Below are positions 54,155-62,042 of a stretch of 64,000 bases of DNA, piece by piece. A program made the translations under genes and the position numbers. The notes under the pieces are model-generated. The model was not told where the DNA came from. It did no database searches and worked only from the letters and a program-made list of their open reading frames with translations. Positions within the stretch are counted from its first letter, which is position 1. Each line of letters begins with the position of its first letter. Origin of the DNA: an uncultured Eubacteriales bacterium (GTDB lineage Bacteria; Bacillota; Clostridia; Lachnospirales; Lachnospiraceae); assembly GCA_900315305.1 (NCBI GenBank), contig OMYS01000005.1, positions 1 to 64,000 on the forward strand. Reading direction: 5' to 3'.

Positions 54155-55600
54155 TCACGACTCCTTGTAGACGAGGATTGCGGTACCGACATCGATATTG
54201 TCATAGATCGTCTGCGCGACTGACGACGGAAGATTGACGCAGCCGTGCGAGCCGTTCGTCTGGTGGATCGTTCCGCCAAATGACGAGCGCCACCACGCGT
54301 CATGCAGTCCCTCGCCCTCGTAAAATGGCATCCAGTACTGGACATCGACCTGGTAGCCGTTCTGCGATCCGGTCAGCGTCGACGGGCTCTTCTTGAACGC
54401 GAGCGGGAAAGCCCCCGTCGTCGTCCCGTGGCCGGCTGATTCATTTCCCGTCACGCAGTCACTGTCGATGACAAGGCTGCCGTTCTTATAGAACCAGACG
54501 TGCTGCGCCGTGATATCGACCTCGACGTACGTGCCGTTCAGGTCGTCCGTGCCGTTGCGCCCGAGATAATACGGATTCCCGTAGTCATTCTGTGAAATGT
54601 AGACCGGCTCTCTCGTGACCGCCGTTCCCGACAGAATGTCCGACTTCAGCTGTGCCTCCTCAGAGGACTGGTCAATCGTGTAGCCGTACTCATTGCGCGA
54701 CGCCTCGATCGTGACCGGCTGTCCGGTGCGGCTCGATGTAAATGTCCGCGCCTTGTACTGGGTGTCGTATTTCGACGCGAGGCCCACGACGTACGCGTCC
54801 AGCTGACTGTCGTCGAGCGAGACGGTCCCGGTCGAATCGTCGTAGGTCAACCAGCTCTGGAACGTGTCCACATTGACGGTCTCCGTCGCGCTTCCGAACG
54901 TATACGTGACCGATGAGCCCGCGTAGGCATTGTACGCGTCCGCCTCCTTCTTCAGCTCCTCATTGTCCGAGGTGACGTCAGCGTCCGTGTAGACCGAGTC
55001 CGGCAGATCAATCTTCATGCTGTCCTCGAGATTTCCGCCCTCGATCGCGCTGTCGATCTGCTTCTGCACGTACTTCTGCAGCTTCTCATCGTCGATCGTA
55101 TTGCCCGCCGTCGCCTCCGTCACGGTGAACTTGCCCGTGCTGTCGTCGAACTGCACGCTCCCCGGCGTCGCCGCGACGCGCTCTGTAGAAAATGAGCTGC
55201 CCGTGACAAATGAATCGAAGGTATTCTCATCGAATTCCTTCGAGAGGCTGACATTGATCGTGACGCCCTTTGCGATCGCCTGCACATTCTTGACGAAGCT
55301 TCCCGTCTGCGCGCTGAGCTGCTTACTGACCTGACTTTCAATATCATTCTGATCGACCGAATAGCCGTAATCCGGCATCGTTCCGGTCAGCTGCGCCTTG
55401 CCGTCCTCGTCGAGCTCGACGCTGACCGCATTGAAATCGTCCGCGAACCTTTCCGCAATCTGCGCCGCCGACTGCCCTGTCATGTCAAAGCCGTTGACCG
55501 ATACGCGAAGATGGCCGGAGCCGTACACATAGACCCCTGCAAGAACCGCCGCGAGAGCCGCGGCGACCGACACCGTGATCGCAATTCCTTTTTTCTTCAT
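54155..55600 (-). CDS. L,D-transpeptidase (YkuD) with peptidoglycan-binding-like N-domain
   Basis: 481 residues. Membrane helix (about 4-27), two repeats of a YkuD-associated putative peptidoglycan-binding domain (VNGFDMTGQSAAQIAERF ... ), then a YkuD catalytic domain with HGTTTGAFPLAFKKSP, the His-bearing GGTIHQTNG and the active Cys in SHGCVNLP. It cross-links peptidoglycan or attaches proteins to it at the cell surface. The start at 55600 is chosen at the membrane-helix Met; AGGAGAG is about 12 bases off, slightly far. Confidence 0.92.
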   Translation of the reverse strand: MKKKGIAITVSVAAALAAVLAGVYVYGSGHLRVSVNGFDMTGQSAAQIAERFADDFNAVSVELDEDGKAQLTGTMPDYGYSVDQNDIESQVSKQLSAQTGSFVKNVQAIAKGVTINVSLSKEFDENTFDSFVTGSSFSTERVAATPGSVQFDDSTGKFTVTEATAGNTIDDEKLQKYVQKQIDSAIEGGNLEDSMKIDLPDSVYTDADVTSDNEELKKEADAYNAYAGSSVTYTFGSATETVNVDTFQSWLTYDDSTGTVSLDDSQLDAYVVGLASKYDTQYKARTFTSSRTGQPVTIEASRNEYGYTIDQSSEEAQLKSDILSGTAVTREPVYISQNDYGNPYYLGRNGTDDLNGTYVEVDITAQHVWFYKNGSLVIDSDCVTGNESAGHGTTTGAFPLAFKKSPSTLTGSQNGYQVDVQYWMPFYEGEGLHDAWWRSSFGGTIHQTNGSHGCVNLPSSVAQTIYDNIDVGTAILVYKES

Positions 55601-55707
55601 AATAAATCTTCTCTCCTCTGTGGCAATGTCCGCCTGACGCGGAGTCTGTCCCAATATGCCCACAGCGTACCATGAAGATATTAAGATACCATTACTGAAA
55701 ATTTAAT

Positions 55708-55804
55708 TAACTATTCAGCACCCACTCAGAAAACTGCTGAAATCCGAACGGAAAGCCTGCTTGCCGGACGATTTCTGAAATTTCCTGAGTGGGTGCCGAA
55801 TGTT
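55708..55804. repeat. Family A short form
   Basis: About 97 bp, TAACTATTCAGCACCCACTCAG to its inverted CTGAGTGGGTGCCGAATGTTA, hairpin 3 only. It overlaps the stop codon of the histidine kinase gene by a few bases. The arm sequence (CACCCACTCAG) differs from other copies but still pairs. Confidence 0.75.
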
Positions 55805-57857
55805 ATTTGGTCTCGCGCATCACCGCCTCGATCGCCGCAAGAAGGCTCTTCACATCGACCGGCTTCGACACATACGCGTCCATGCCGGCCTCCTTCGCCG
55901 CGAGCACGTCCTCCTCGAAGGCATTGGCCGTCATCGCGATGATCGGGACATTCCGGCGCTCCTCGTCCGGAAGCGCGCGGATCGCCCTCGCGGCCGCATG
56001 GCCGTCCATGACCGGCATGCGGACATCCATGAGGACTGCGTCAAAGTAACCCGGTTCCATCTCCGCCACGCGGTCGACGGCCAATTTTCCGTTCTCCGCC
56101 GCCTCCGCCGCGATGTGCATATTTTCAAGCATGCTGACCGCGATCTCGCGGTTCAGCTCATTGTCCTCGGCGACAAGCACGCGGATCCCGTCAAGGCTCC
56201 TCTTCTCCCCGGTCTTTTTCTTCCGGAACACGTGGAACTTCTTCCCGGCGGCAGATTCCTCCTCCGGTTTTTCATTTTCCTGCGCGATCCGGAAGGCGAG
56301 ATTGACCGTGAAGCGGCTGCCCTTGCCCGGCAGACTGCGGACCGAGATCGTGCCTCCGGCCGCGTCGACAATGCCCTTGCAGATCGACAGGCCGAGACCG
56401 CTGCCCTCCACGCGGCTCACGGCGGTCCGGTTCTCGCGCTCGAACGGATCGAAAATCTTCTTCATGAAGTCCTGGGACATCCCGATGCCGTTGTCCGACA
56501 CCACAATCTCCATGGACACATAGCCGCGCGGAGAGGGCGTGCGGCGCTTCACGCTGAGGCTCACACGGCCGCCCTCCGGCGTATATTTCACTGCATTTCC
56601 GAGGAGATTGGAGACGACCTGGGAGAAGCGCATGCTGTCGCAGTAAATGCGCTTCGGCAGGCTGTCATCGACAAGTATCGCGAGCCTTGTCCGTCTCCTT
56701 GCCGCCTGCGGCCGGATCAGATCGACAGCCTGCGTGATCAACTCGCGGATCTCATGCGGCGACTCCTCCATCGAAAACCGTCCGCTCTCGATGTGCGTGA
56801 TGTCAAGGACGTCACTGATCAGCGCCAAGAGATGATTGCTCGACTCTGTGATCTTATTCAGATAGTCCTGCATAACCTCCGGCTCCGACACATGCTCCTT
56901 CGCGAGGGCCGTAAACCCGATGATCGCGTTGAGCGGCGTGCGGATGTCGTGCGACATATTGCTGAGAAAGAGCGTCTTCGCCTCCGCCGCCTGTCTAGCC
57001 TGACGGAGCGCGGACTCAAGCGCCTCCCGCTGCGCGCTCTCGGCCTGCATTTCCTCCTCGACGCACGCAAAGCCGAGCAGCACGTTCGAGATGTGCTGCT
57101 CCCCCTGCCCGGTTCGGACGAGCTTGACCCGATAGCGCCGCGGCGGAAATCTCCGGTCCGTCTGAACTCTGAAAATGAACCGCGTCGCGACCTGGCTCTT
57201 CAGCTTCCTCCGTATCGTGTCTGCCTGCATTTCCCGCAAAAAATGCTCGCGGTCCTCCGGAAAAACGCCCGTCTCCGCAAAGACCCGGATCGACTCGGAG
57301 TAGGTCTCCCGGAAGCAGTCGCCGTAGCGCCGCGTGATATAAGAATTTCTCCGGTAAATGTCATATGTGTCGCTGTCGAAGTCCACAAAATAGACGGACT
57401 CGTAGTCGACGGACAGGCCCTCGATCACGCGGAGCCGCCTCATATTTTCCTTCTCGACCAGCTTCTGCTCGGTGATATCGCGCATAATGATGATGCCCAC
57501 GATATCGCCGCTGTCCTCGTCCTTCGTGAGAGAAAGACTCTCGCGGAGGTACACTTCATTTCCGTTCAGGTCGTAGACCATGTACTCGATCCACGGGCTT
57601 CTCTCGCCGACCTCATACATGACAAGCAGGTTCTCGCGGTCCATCATCCGAATAAAATCATCCCGGTTGTCCGACATGACGCGCCCCGCCCAGTATCTCG
57701 TGTTCGCGTCAAGCGGTCCCGGCACTGGCACGCCCTCGACCGGATAGAAGACATCCGGGTTGCGGCAGACGGCCGAGATGACCCGATTCTGCGTGATATT
57801 AATTTCAAATGAAGAGAACGCGTCAGCTGTGACGACACCTCTGTACAAACTATCCAT
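55803..57857 (-). CDS. Hybrid sensor histidine kinase / response regulator
   Basis: 684 residues, cytoplasmic. A PAS-type sensor region (about 10-140, ending IIIMRDITEQKLVEKE), a second PAS-like segment (about 145-270), a HisKA domain with phospho-acceptor His in NMSHDIRTPLNAI near 305, an HATPase domain (N box NLLGNAVKYTPEGG, VSDNGIGMS, GSGLGLSICKGI) and a C-terminal receiver (about 565-684) with Asp in VLMDVRMPVMDG. There is no output domain or adjacent regulator gene. Start has GAGGG upstream. Signal and target unknown. Confidence 0.93.
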   Translation of the reverse strand: MDSLYRGVVTADAFSSFEINITQNRVISAVCRNPDVFYPVEGVPVPGPLDANTRYWAGRVMSDNRDDFIRMMDRENLLVMYEVGERSPWIEYMVYDLNGNEVYLRESLSLTKDEDSGDIVGIIIMRDITEQKLVEKENMRRLRVIEGLSVDYESVYFVDFDSDTYDIYRRNSYITRRYGDCFRETYSESIRVFAETGVFPEDREHFLREMQADTIRRKLKSQVATRFIFRVQTDRRFPPRRYRVKLVRTGQGEQHISNVLLGFACVEEEMQAESAQREALESALRQARQAAEAKTLFLSNMSHDIRTPLNAIIGFTALAKEHVSEPEVMQDYLNKITESSNHLLALISDVLDITHIESGRFSMEESPHEIRELITQAVDLIRPQAARRRTRLAILVDDSLPKRIYCDSMRFSQVVSNLLGNAVKYTPEGGRVSLSVKRRTPSPRGYVSMEIVVSDNGIGMSQDFMKKIFDPFERENRTAVSRVEGSGLGLSICKGIVDAAGGTISVRSLPGKGSRFTVNLAFRIAQENEKPEEESAAGKKFHVFRKKKTGEKRSLDGIRVLVAEDNELNREIAVSMLENMHIAAEAAENGKLAVDRVAEMEPGYFDAVLMDVRMPVMDGHAAARAIRALPDEERRNVPIIAMTANAFEEDVLAAKEAGMDAYVSKPVDVKSLLAAIEAVMRETK

Positions 57858-57917
57858 ACGTACCCTCTATCTTCGCTCACCCGGCATACAGGCATCCTCC
57901 GCCGATACCTGCAGCGG

Positions 57918-58021
57918 CTTCGGACATCTGCGGCTTACAGTTCAGGAACAGACTGTCCATCATCGGCCGAACAATGTTGCCCGTTGAACTTCGGACATCC
58001 GCGGTTTACAGCTCGGGAACA
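57918..58021 (-). repeat. Duplicated 33-bp end of the Nudix gene
   Basis: CTTCGGACATCTGCGGCTTA and the next 13 bases at 57918-57950 recur at 57989-58021 with four changes. The second copy codes the last residues (VPEL) and stop of the Nudix gene; the first is a non-coding echo 71 bases downstream of it. Confidence 0.7.
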
Positions 58022-58530
58022 TACCCCTCCGAGTCGAATGCCTCGAGGATCCGCGTGTAGTGCAGGAACTTCCCTGCCTCCGCGAGCTTCCGGATCTCCG
58101 CAAACGGCACGATCTGAAAGCCGATCGCCTCGGACTTCTGCAGGCAGACGTCCTTCTCATCAAAATCAAGATGGAAATGATAGATGTCGACGAAGTAGTT
58201 GTCGCCCCGCTTAATATCAATATTCGAATACGTGTAGACGCAGCCGCCCTCCGCGTGCGACACGTCAAGTCCCGTCTCCTCGCGGACCTCGCGGCACACG
58301 CCTTCAAATGAAGTCTCTCCGGACTGCACGCCGCCGCCCGAAACCTCCCAGTCGCCGGCCGCCCATTTCTTGTTCATCGCGCGGCGCGTAATAAGAAACT
58401 TGTGGTCCGGCCGCTCAAGAAGAGCGAGCACGATCAGCTGATACTGCCCCTCCTTAAGGAAGCTGCCCTTCCGCGGAAGCTTCTCACCGGTCTTCTCTTT
58501 TTTATCATTGTAAACATCGAAAAATTCCAT
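58006..58530 (-). CDS. Nudix hydrolase (Idi-like)
   Basis: 174 residues. Nudix box GGGVQSGETSFEGVCREVREETGL at about 67-90 with all catalytic glutamates. The N-terminus FFDVYNDKKEKTGEKLPRKGSFLKEGQYQLIVLALL and length fit the group near isopentenyl-diphosphate isomerase-like and other nucleoside-diphosphate-X hydrolases. Substrate open. The gene start is followed by a family A remnant upstream. Confidence 0.88.
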   Translation of the reverse strand: MEFFDVYNDKKEKTGEKLPRKGSFLKEGQYQLIVLALLERPDHKFLITRRAMNKKWAAGDWEVSGGGVQSGETSFEGVCREVREETGLDVSHAEGGCVYTYSNIDIKRGDNYFVDIYHFHLDFDEKDVCLQKSEAIGFQIVPFAEIRKLAEAGKFLHYTRILEAFDSEGYVPEL

Positions 58531-58563
58531 GGATACCCTCGCTCTATTATTCCCGTAACTTCG

Positions 58564-58652
58564 TAATGCTCCGCCCCACGGAGAATTGAAAAAGACTTCG
58601 TGTGAGCAAACTCTCCATCATCTCTCTCAATTCTCCGTGAAGTGCTGAATCA
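58564..58652. repeat. Family A degenerate short form
   Basis: Arms CCACGGAGAATTGA and TCAATTCTCCGTG around GAGCAAACTCTCC; the right end reads GTGCTGAATCATGA. Confidence 0.6.
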
Positions 58653-58760
58653 TGACTAGCCCGAAGGACTCATACGGTACAAATTATACCGCAAGCCCCG
58701 CCCCGCTGTATACACGCATAATCCCGGTTTTCTGCACCCTGAGGGGCAATGTGATGAGCA

Positions 58761-59175
58761 AAACGTAGTGCTTCATGGCCCAATCTTGCTTCATCCCCTA
58801 CGCCTTCAGTAAAACCGTAGCGTCTCTCGACCCAGTCTTGCTTCAGCACCTACTCTTGTAGCGCGTGCGGACAAGAATCCGCCATATTCCCTACGCTCCG
58901 GCCAACCTGTAGCGCCCCATGTCAATTTCTTGCCGCCAGACCCTACTCACGTAGGGTCCGGCAGCACTAGAAGTCCCTGAGACCCTACGCCCCGGTCAAT
59001 TCGTAGCGTCTCGCGACCCAATCTTGCTTTCAAAACCTACTCCTGTAGCGCGTGCGGACGAAAATCCGCCATATCCCCTATGCCCGAGCCAGATCGTAGC
59101 GTCTCACCTTAACTTCCTGCCGCCATCCCCTACTCGCGTAGGGCCCGACGGCACAAGAATCTTCTGAACTCCTAC
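58761..59175 (-). repeat. Family B tandem hairpin array, cluster 2 (inverted relative to cluster 1)
   Basis: Reverse-complement strings of cluster 1 recur: CGACCCAATCTTGCTT, CCTACTCCTGTAGCG, CCCTACTCACGTAGGGTC, GTTAATTTCCTGCCGCC-like runs. CGTAGCG positions 58816, 59002 and 59095 give the same 186- and 93-bp spacing. No coding region. Confidence 0.8.
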
Positions 59176-59274
59176 CCGCCAACACGGAACAAATATCTTC
59201 ACTTTCACACGTCATTCAATCACAATTAACGTGTGAAAGTAATGTATCATGGTATTTCATGTTTTCTCTTGCCA

Positions 59275-59395
59275 TAAAAAAGGAGCCGGTATTTCTACCG
59301 GCTCCCATATGCTAAAAGCATTGGGCAGGCGTCGCCGCTCCTGCATCTCTTTTAACCCATAGGGCGCGTAGTTGCAACGAAATTTATCACCTCAA
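59275..59395 (-). ncRNA. Candidate small RNA or leader ending in a strong terminator
   Basis: On the minus strand about 120 bases with several short stems (GCAGG-CCTGC around AGCGGCGACG) end in a perfect 10-bp hairpin, GGAGCCGGTA with TACCGGCTCC (59282-59305), and six Us. No coding frame follows, so this is either the long 3' end of the small gene at 59418-59597 or an independent RNA. Confidence 0.45.
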
Positions 59396-59417
59396 ATGCT
59401 CTATAGCTTCCCTTATG

Positions 59418-59597
59418 TCAAATATCGATACAAACTCTTTCCGGCTTCATACCATCTTGTCTGTAACTCTCCAGATACTCGTCTACGGCACTATGGAAGT
59501 CTGATTTCACAGCAAGGGTGGAGGCCGTGATATGAAGAATGGTTATGGCCAGAGCAATGATTTCATATCTATAAGATTCAATCTTTCCCTGTTTCAT
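59418..59597 (-). pseudogene. Small ORF ending in a HicB-like tail
   Basis: 59 residues. AAGGAG precedes the ATG at 59597. The second half, DFHSAVDEYLESYRQDGMKPER (residues 33-54), is nearly the C-terminal part of the HicB-like protein at 61088-61306; the first half (MKQGKIESYRYEIIALAITILH) is different. Likely a remnant of a second hicB joined to other sequence. Confidence 0.5.
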
Positions 59598-59643
59598 TTC
59601 CCTTCTCCTTCAAGATCATAGTTCTCCAAACTTATCTTTGCGA

Positions 59644-60975
59644 TTATATCTGCTTCAACACCTTCCATGTTCCATTTCGGTTGGAGCCATCTCTTTCTAT
59701 TAAACCCTTATCCCGCAATGCTGAAAGAGCTCTTTGAATGGTTCTCGCTGACAAGCCTAAATTTAATGACATGGAAGCAGCCGTGCTTCCAGGATCCTCT
59801 ATCAGAAGTCTCAGCACTTTTTTCTGTGTAGCATTTATCCTGACATTTATCCCGACATTTATCCTGACATTTTTTTGTGACTTTTCCATCACATCAGGAT
59901 CAAACGGAATAACACAGCGGATGAGATTTTCCTCAATGTAAAAGGCGCTTGTTCCATAATGACTGACAATGGTCGGTATTCCATGTCCTGTATGCTCTGT
60001 CAGTCCCATGGAAAGAAAGATTCTCATCAAAGTGGCATTCCTTGGTTTGCTTATACCTTCAAAAAACTGTTTTTCACTCAGCCCGCGCGGCAGGCCGCCA
60101 TGTGAGATGATTTCAATTCTGTCGCTGAACATCGAAATCTGTGGTTCCGTAATTGTCCAGTCGTTATGGACCAGTGCATTAAGTACAGCTTCATTTACTG
60201 AATCATAATCAAAGAGATATCTGTCTTTTCTCGGCCGCACAGTAGTATCTGAAATACAGATATTTTCTGCCTCAAGTCTGGTTTTTATCTTGTTGTAAGT
60301 AGTCAGCAGACATCCTTCACCATAATCATTTCTTTCAGATATCGATGACTTGTCTTTTCCTTGAAATTTGACAAATATAAACGGTATATTATTGTGATCT
60401 GAAAGCAGCTCGGCTAAAAGGTTGTACTCTCCCATCTCATTTCGAAGGTTAAGATTAGCCTCAAAGTTTTTTTCATCCGTATGGTACCCTTTCTCTGAAT
60501 AATATACTTTGAGTTCTCTGAAAGTTAGTTCTGCAAAAGATGAACGTTTTTTTAGCATGTATTCGGAATCAATAAAATTCTGTTCATACCGAATACGGAT
60601 CTGTTCCGGAGTCATTTCCCTGCAGGTCGTCCCCACCCGAACGACGCATCCCGAAGAGGAAAATCCATACCTTTTCTGGCAATATATATTCCTGATTCCT
60701 TTATTGACATATACAACTATCAGAGTTTTTCCATCTTCAAATTTCAACTCCGAACGGATCTCATCCTGCGGATTCGGCTCAATCTGCATTGTAATAACAT
60801 CTGAGATTTTTTTCATGGTCTCATCAATCTTCTTAACACCCACAACGGTTCCGTCATCCCTGACTCCAAGGATCAAAATTCCACCGGAGGTATTAAGAAA
60901 AGCCACAATATCTTTACAGATCACATCCGTAAATTTTTCCTTCAGTTCCACCGCTTCAGATTCTATATATCTCAT
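59644..60975 (-). CDS. AlbA_2 (Schlafen-like) ATP-binding transcriptional regulator
   Basis: 443 residues. N-terminal AlbA_2/AAA_4 domain (ELKEKFTDVICKDIVAFLNTSGGILILGVRDDGTVVGV), a central region, an HATPase_c_4-like segment (NEAVLNALVHNDW ... SMGLTEHTGHGIPTIV) and a C-terminal winged helix (AASMSLNLGLSARTIQRALSALRDKGLIERDGSN). A VRIN/GINVRIN repeat links the last two. AT-richer than its neighbours, pointing to transfer. It has its own promoter overlapped by a palindrome, so likely represses itself. Members often sit near toxin-antitoxin genes. Confidence 0.88.
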   Translation of the reverse strand: MRYIESEAVELKEKFTDVICKDIVAFLNTSGGILILGVRDDGTVVGVKKIDETMKKISDVITMQIEPNPQDEIRSELKFEDGKTLIVVYVNKGIRNIYCQKRYGFSSSGCVVRVGTTCREMTPEQIRIRYEQNFIDSEYMLKKRSSFAELTFRELKVYYSEKGYHTDEKNFEANLNLRNEMGEYNLLAELLSDHNNIPFIFVKFQGKDKSSISERNDYGEGCLLTTYNKIKTRLEAENICISDTTVRPRKDRYLFDYDSVNEAVLNALVHNDWTITEPQISMFSDRIEIISHGGLPRGLSEKQFFEGISKPRNATLMRIFLSMGLTEHTGHGIPTIVSHYGTSAFYIEENLIRCVIPFDPDVMEKSQKNVRINVGINVRINATQKKVLRLLIEDPGSTAASMSLNLGLSARTIQRALSALRDKGLIERDGSNRNGTWKVLKQI

Positions 60976-60985
60976 GGCACCCTCT

Positions 60986-61061
60986 TTATTACGACATTTC
61001 GCTTGTTATTACGACACATTTTTGTCGTAATAATTATATTATCTGTTCCAAAATAACGCAA
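60986..61061 (-). promoter_or_regulatory. Promoter and palindromic operator of the AlbA_2 gene
   Basis: On the minus strand: TTGCGT (61056-61061), 17-base spacer, TATAAT (61033-61038). Just downstream TTATTACGACA (61006-61016) and its inverse TGTCGTAATAA (61023-61033) form a perfect palindrome with a 6-base centre, and a third direct half-site lies at 60986-60996. The palindrome overlaps the -10 and start point, so a bound protein would block transcription. Confidence 0.8.
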
Positions 61062-61079
61062 TAGGAAAGCTGCCCTTCA

Positions 61080-61094
61080 GTTACGGTTCACACG
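61080..61094. mobile_element. Family C (MITE) terminal 15 bp
   Basis: GTTACGGTTCACACG, one base from the MITE ends at 39162. It coincides with the stop-codon end of the truncated HicB gene. Confidence 0.45.
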
Positions 61095-61306
61095 TGAAAT
61101 ATCCTTTCCGGCTTCGTACCATCCTGCCTGCAACTCTCCAGATACTCGTCTACGGCATTGTGGAAATCGCCGGCCAATTCATTCACGTTTGTCCCCTCAT
61201 AAGAAATCAGCGAACGGATCCCCTGAACTTTTCCGTAGAACACGTTATCCTCTTCTGAGAATTCCATGCTTCCAATATACCCTTTATAGTTCATCCAATT
61301 TTTCAT
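61088..61306 (-). CDS. HicB-like antitoxin, shortened
   Basis: 72 residues with the HicB partial RNase-H-like fold: YKGYIGSMEFSEEDNVFYGKVQGIRSLISYEGTNVNELAGDFHNAVDEYLESC. Usual HicB-type proteins of this group run about 110 residues and end in a ribbon-helix-helix DNA-binding part; here the frame ends after KPERIFHV, at the terminus of a MITE end. No hicA toxin adjoins. Possibly still RNA- or toxin-binding, more likely a remnant. Confidence 0.75.
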   Translation of the reverse strand: MKNWMNYKGYIGSMEFSEEDNVFYGKVQGIRSLISYEGTNVNELAGDFHNAVDEYLESCRQDGTKPERIFHV

Positions 61307-61330
61307 CTTAGCCCCTTCTGCCCAGTTCGC

Positions 61331-61458
61331 TTAAACCCAGCTGCCGGATTTCGGATCCCATGTCGTATATGAATTGTCAGATTCGTTTAGGAGCGGTTCC
61401 ACAAATTTCCTGATCCGAGTCATAGCTTCATCCTTGCCTTTACAGAATTTACATTCAT
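61331..61458 (-). pseudogene. Small Cys-x-x-Cys protein gene with a one-base deletion
   Basis: GGAGG is followed 10 bases later by ATGAATGTAAATTC. With one extra A this would start MKCKFCKGKDEAMTRIRKF and run on to the stop at 61331 (about 43 residues); as written the frame ends after 12 residues. The ATG overlaps the stop of the AbiEi-like gene by 4 bases and the 3' end is 24 bases from the hicB start, so it was the middle gene of an operon. Function unknown. Confidence 0.6.
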
Positions 61459-62042
61459 GAAATGAGCACCTCCAGATAAGTTCTTACAATGGATTCACAC
61501 CGCAGCATTTTGGCATACGTATACAGACGGTCTATACGCCGATCCTGTCTCCTCAGGTAGTTATGAAGTATCTCTGATGTTTCTTCTATGCCGATTTTAT
61601 TGCGGTAATAAATGATATCTACAACGGTCTTCTCGATATCAAAGATGCGGAACGAATCACCGCCTTCCGTGACCTCAACCACACCTGTGCTTATGCGTTT
61701 CGGATCAAAATAGAACACTTTAATTTCCGGCCAGGCGGGAAGCGTGCTGACTTTTTTCTTCCGGCCAATGGCTATGTCCACAACATCAGGCAGAAAATTC
61801 GTGAGCTCATAGTACCGAGCCGCACTCATCAGGCAGATCACACCATTCGGGGCATATGCGGCTGCGTTGATGAAATCGTTCTCGTCTCCTGTATAGGCGG
61901 TATTTTCATATGTAGTGCGGTTGATACGGTGCAGCTTGCTGCATTCTTCCATCTGACCGATTTTATAGTAAGAATAGCCCATGGCCTTCAGTTCATTGGT
62001 TGTGTAATATTTCTGGTTTGTGTCAAGCGTGGTCACATGCAT
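61455..62042 (-). CDS. AbiEi-like antitoxin, without its toxin
   Basis: 195 residues. Similar to the AbiEi family of type IV toxin-antitoxin systems: an N-terminal winged helix (TTNELKAMGYSYYKIGQMEECSKLHRINRTTYENTAY) and a C-terminal domain (GVICLMSAARYYELTNFLPDVVDIAIGRKKKVSTLP ... SFRIFDIEKTVVDIIYYRNKIG). The gene that should follow, the AbiEii nucleotidyltransferase toxin, is absent; a frameshifted Cys-rich gene and hicB follow instead. Start at 62042 after GAGG; ATG at 62048 or 62093 possible. AT-rich. Confidence 0.75.
   Translation of the reverse strand: MHVTTLDTNQKYYTTNELKAMGYSYYKIGQMEECSKLHRINRTTYENTAYTGDENDFINAAAYAPNGVICLMSAARYYELTNFLPDVVDIAIGRKKKVSTLPAWPEIKVFYFDPKRISTGVVEVTEGGDSFRIFDIEKTVVDIIYYRNKIGIEETSEILHNYLRRQDRRIDRLYTYAKMLRCESIVRTYLEVLIS

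Noticed and set aside
55800..57812. Long open frame opposite the hybrid histidine kinase
   Set aside because: Rich in Arg/His/Asp as expected from the antisense of a GC-rich gene, with no domain; the minus-strand frame has all kinase motifs. Similar antisense frames at 5825-7363, 20600-21328, 28591-30072 and 45247-46569 were dropped for the same reason.
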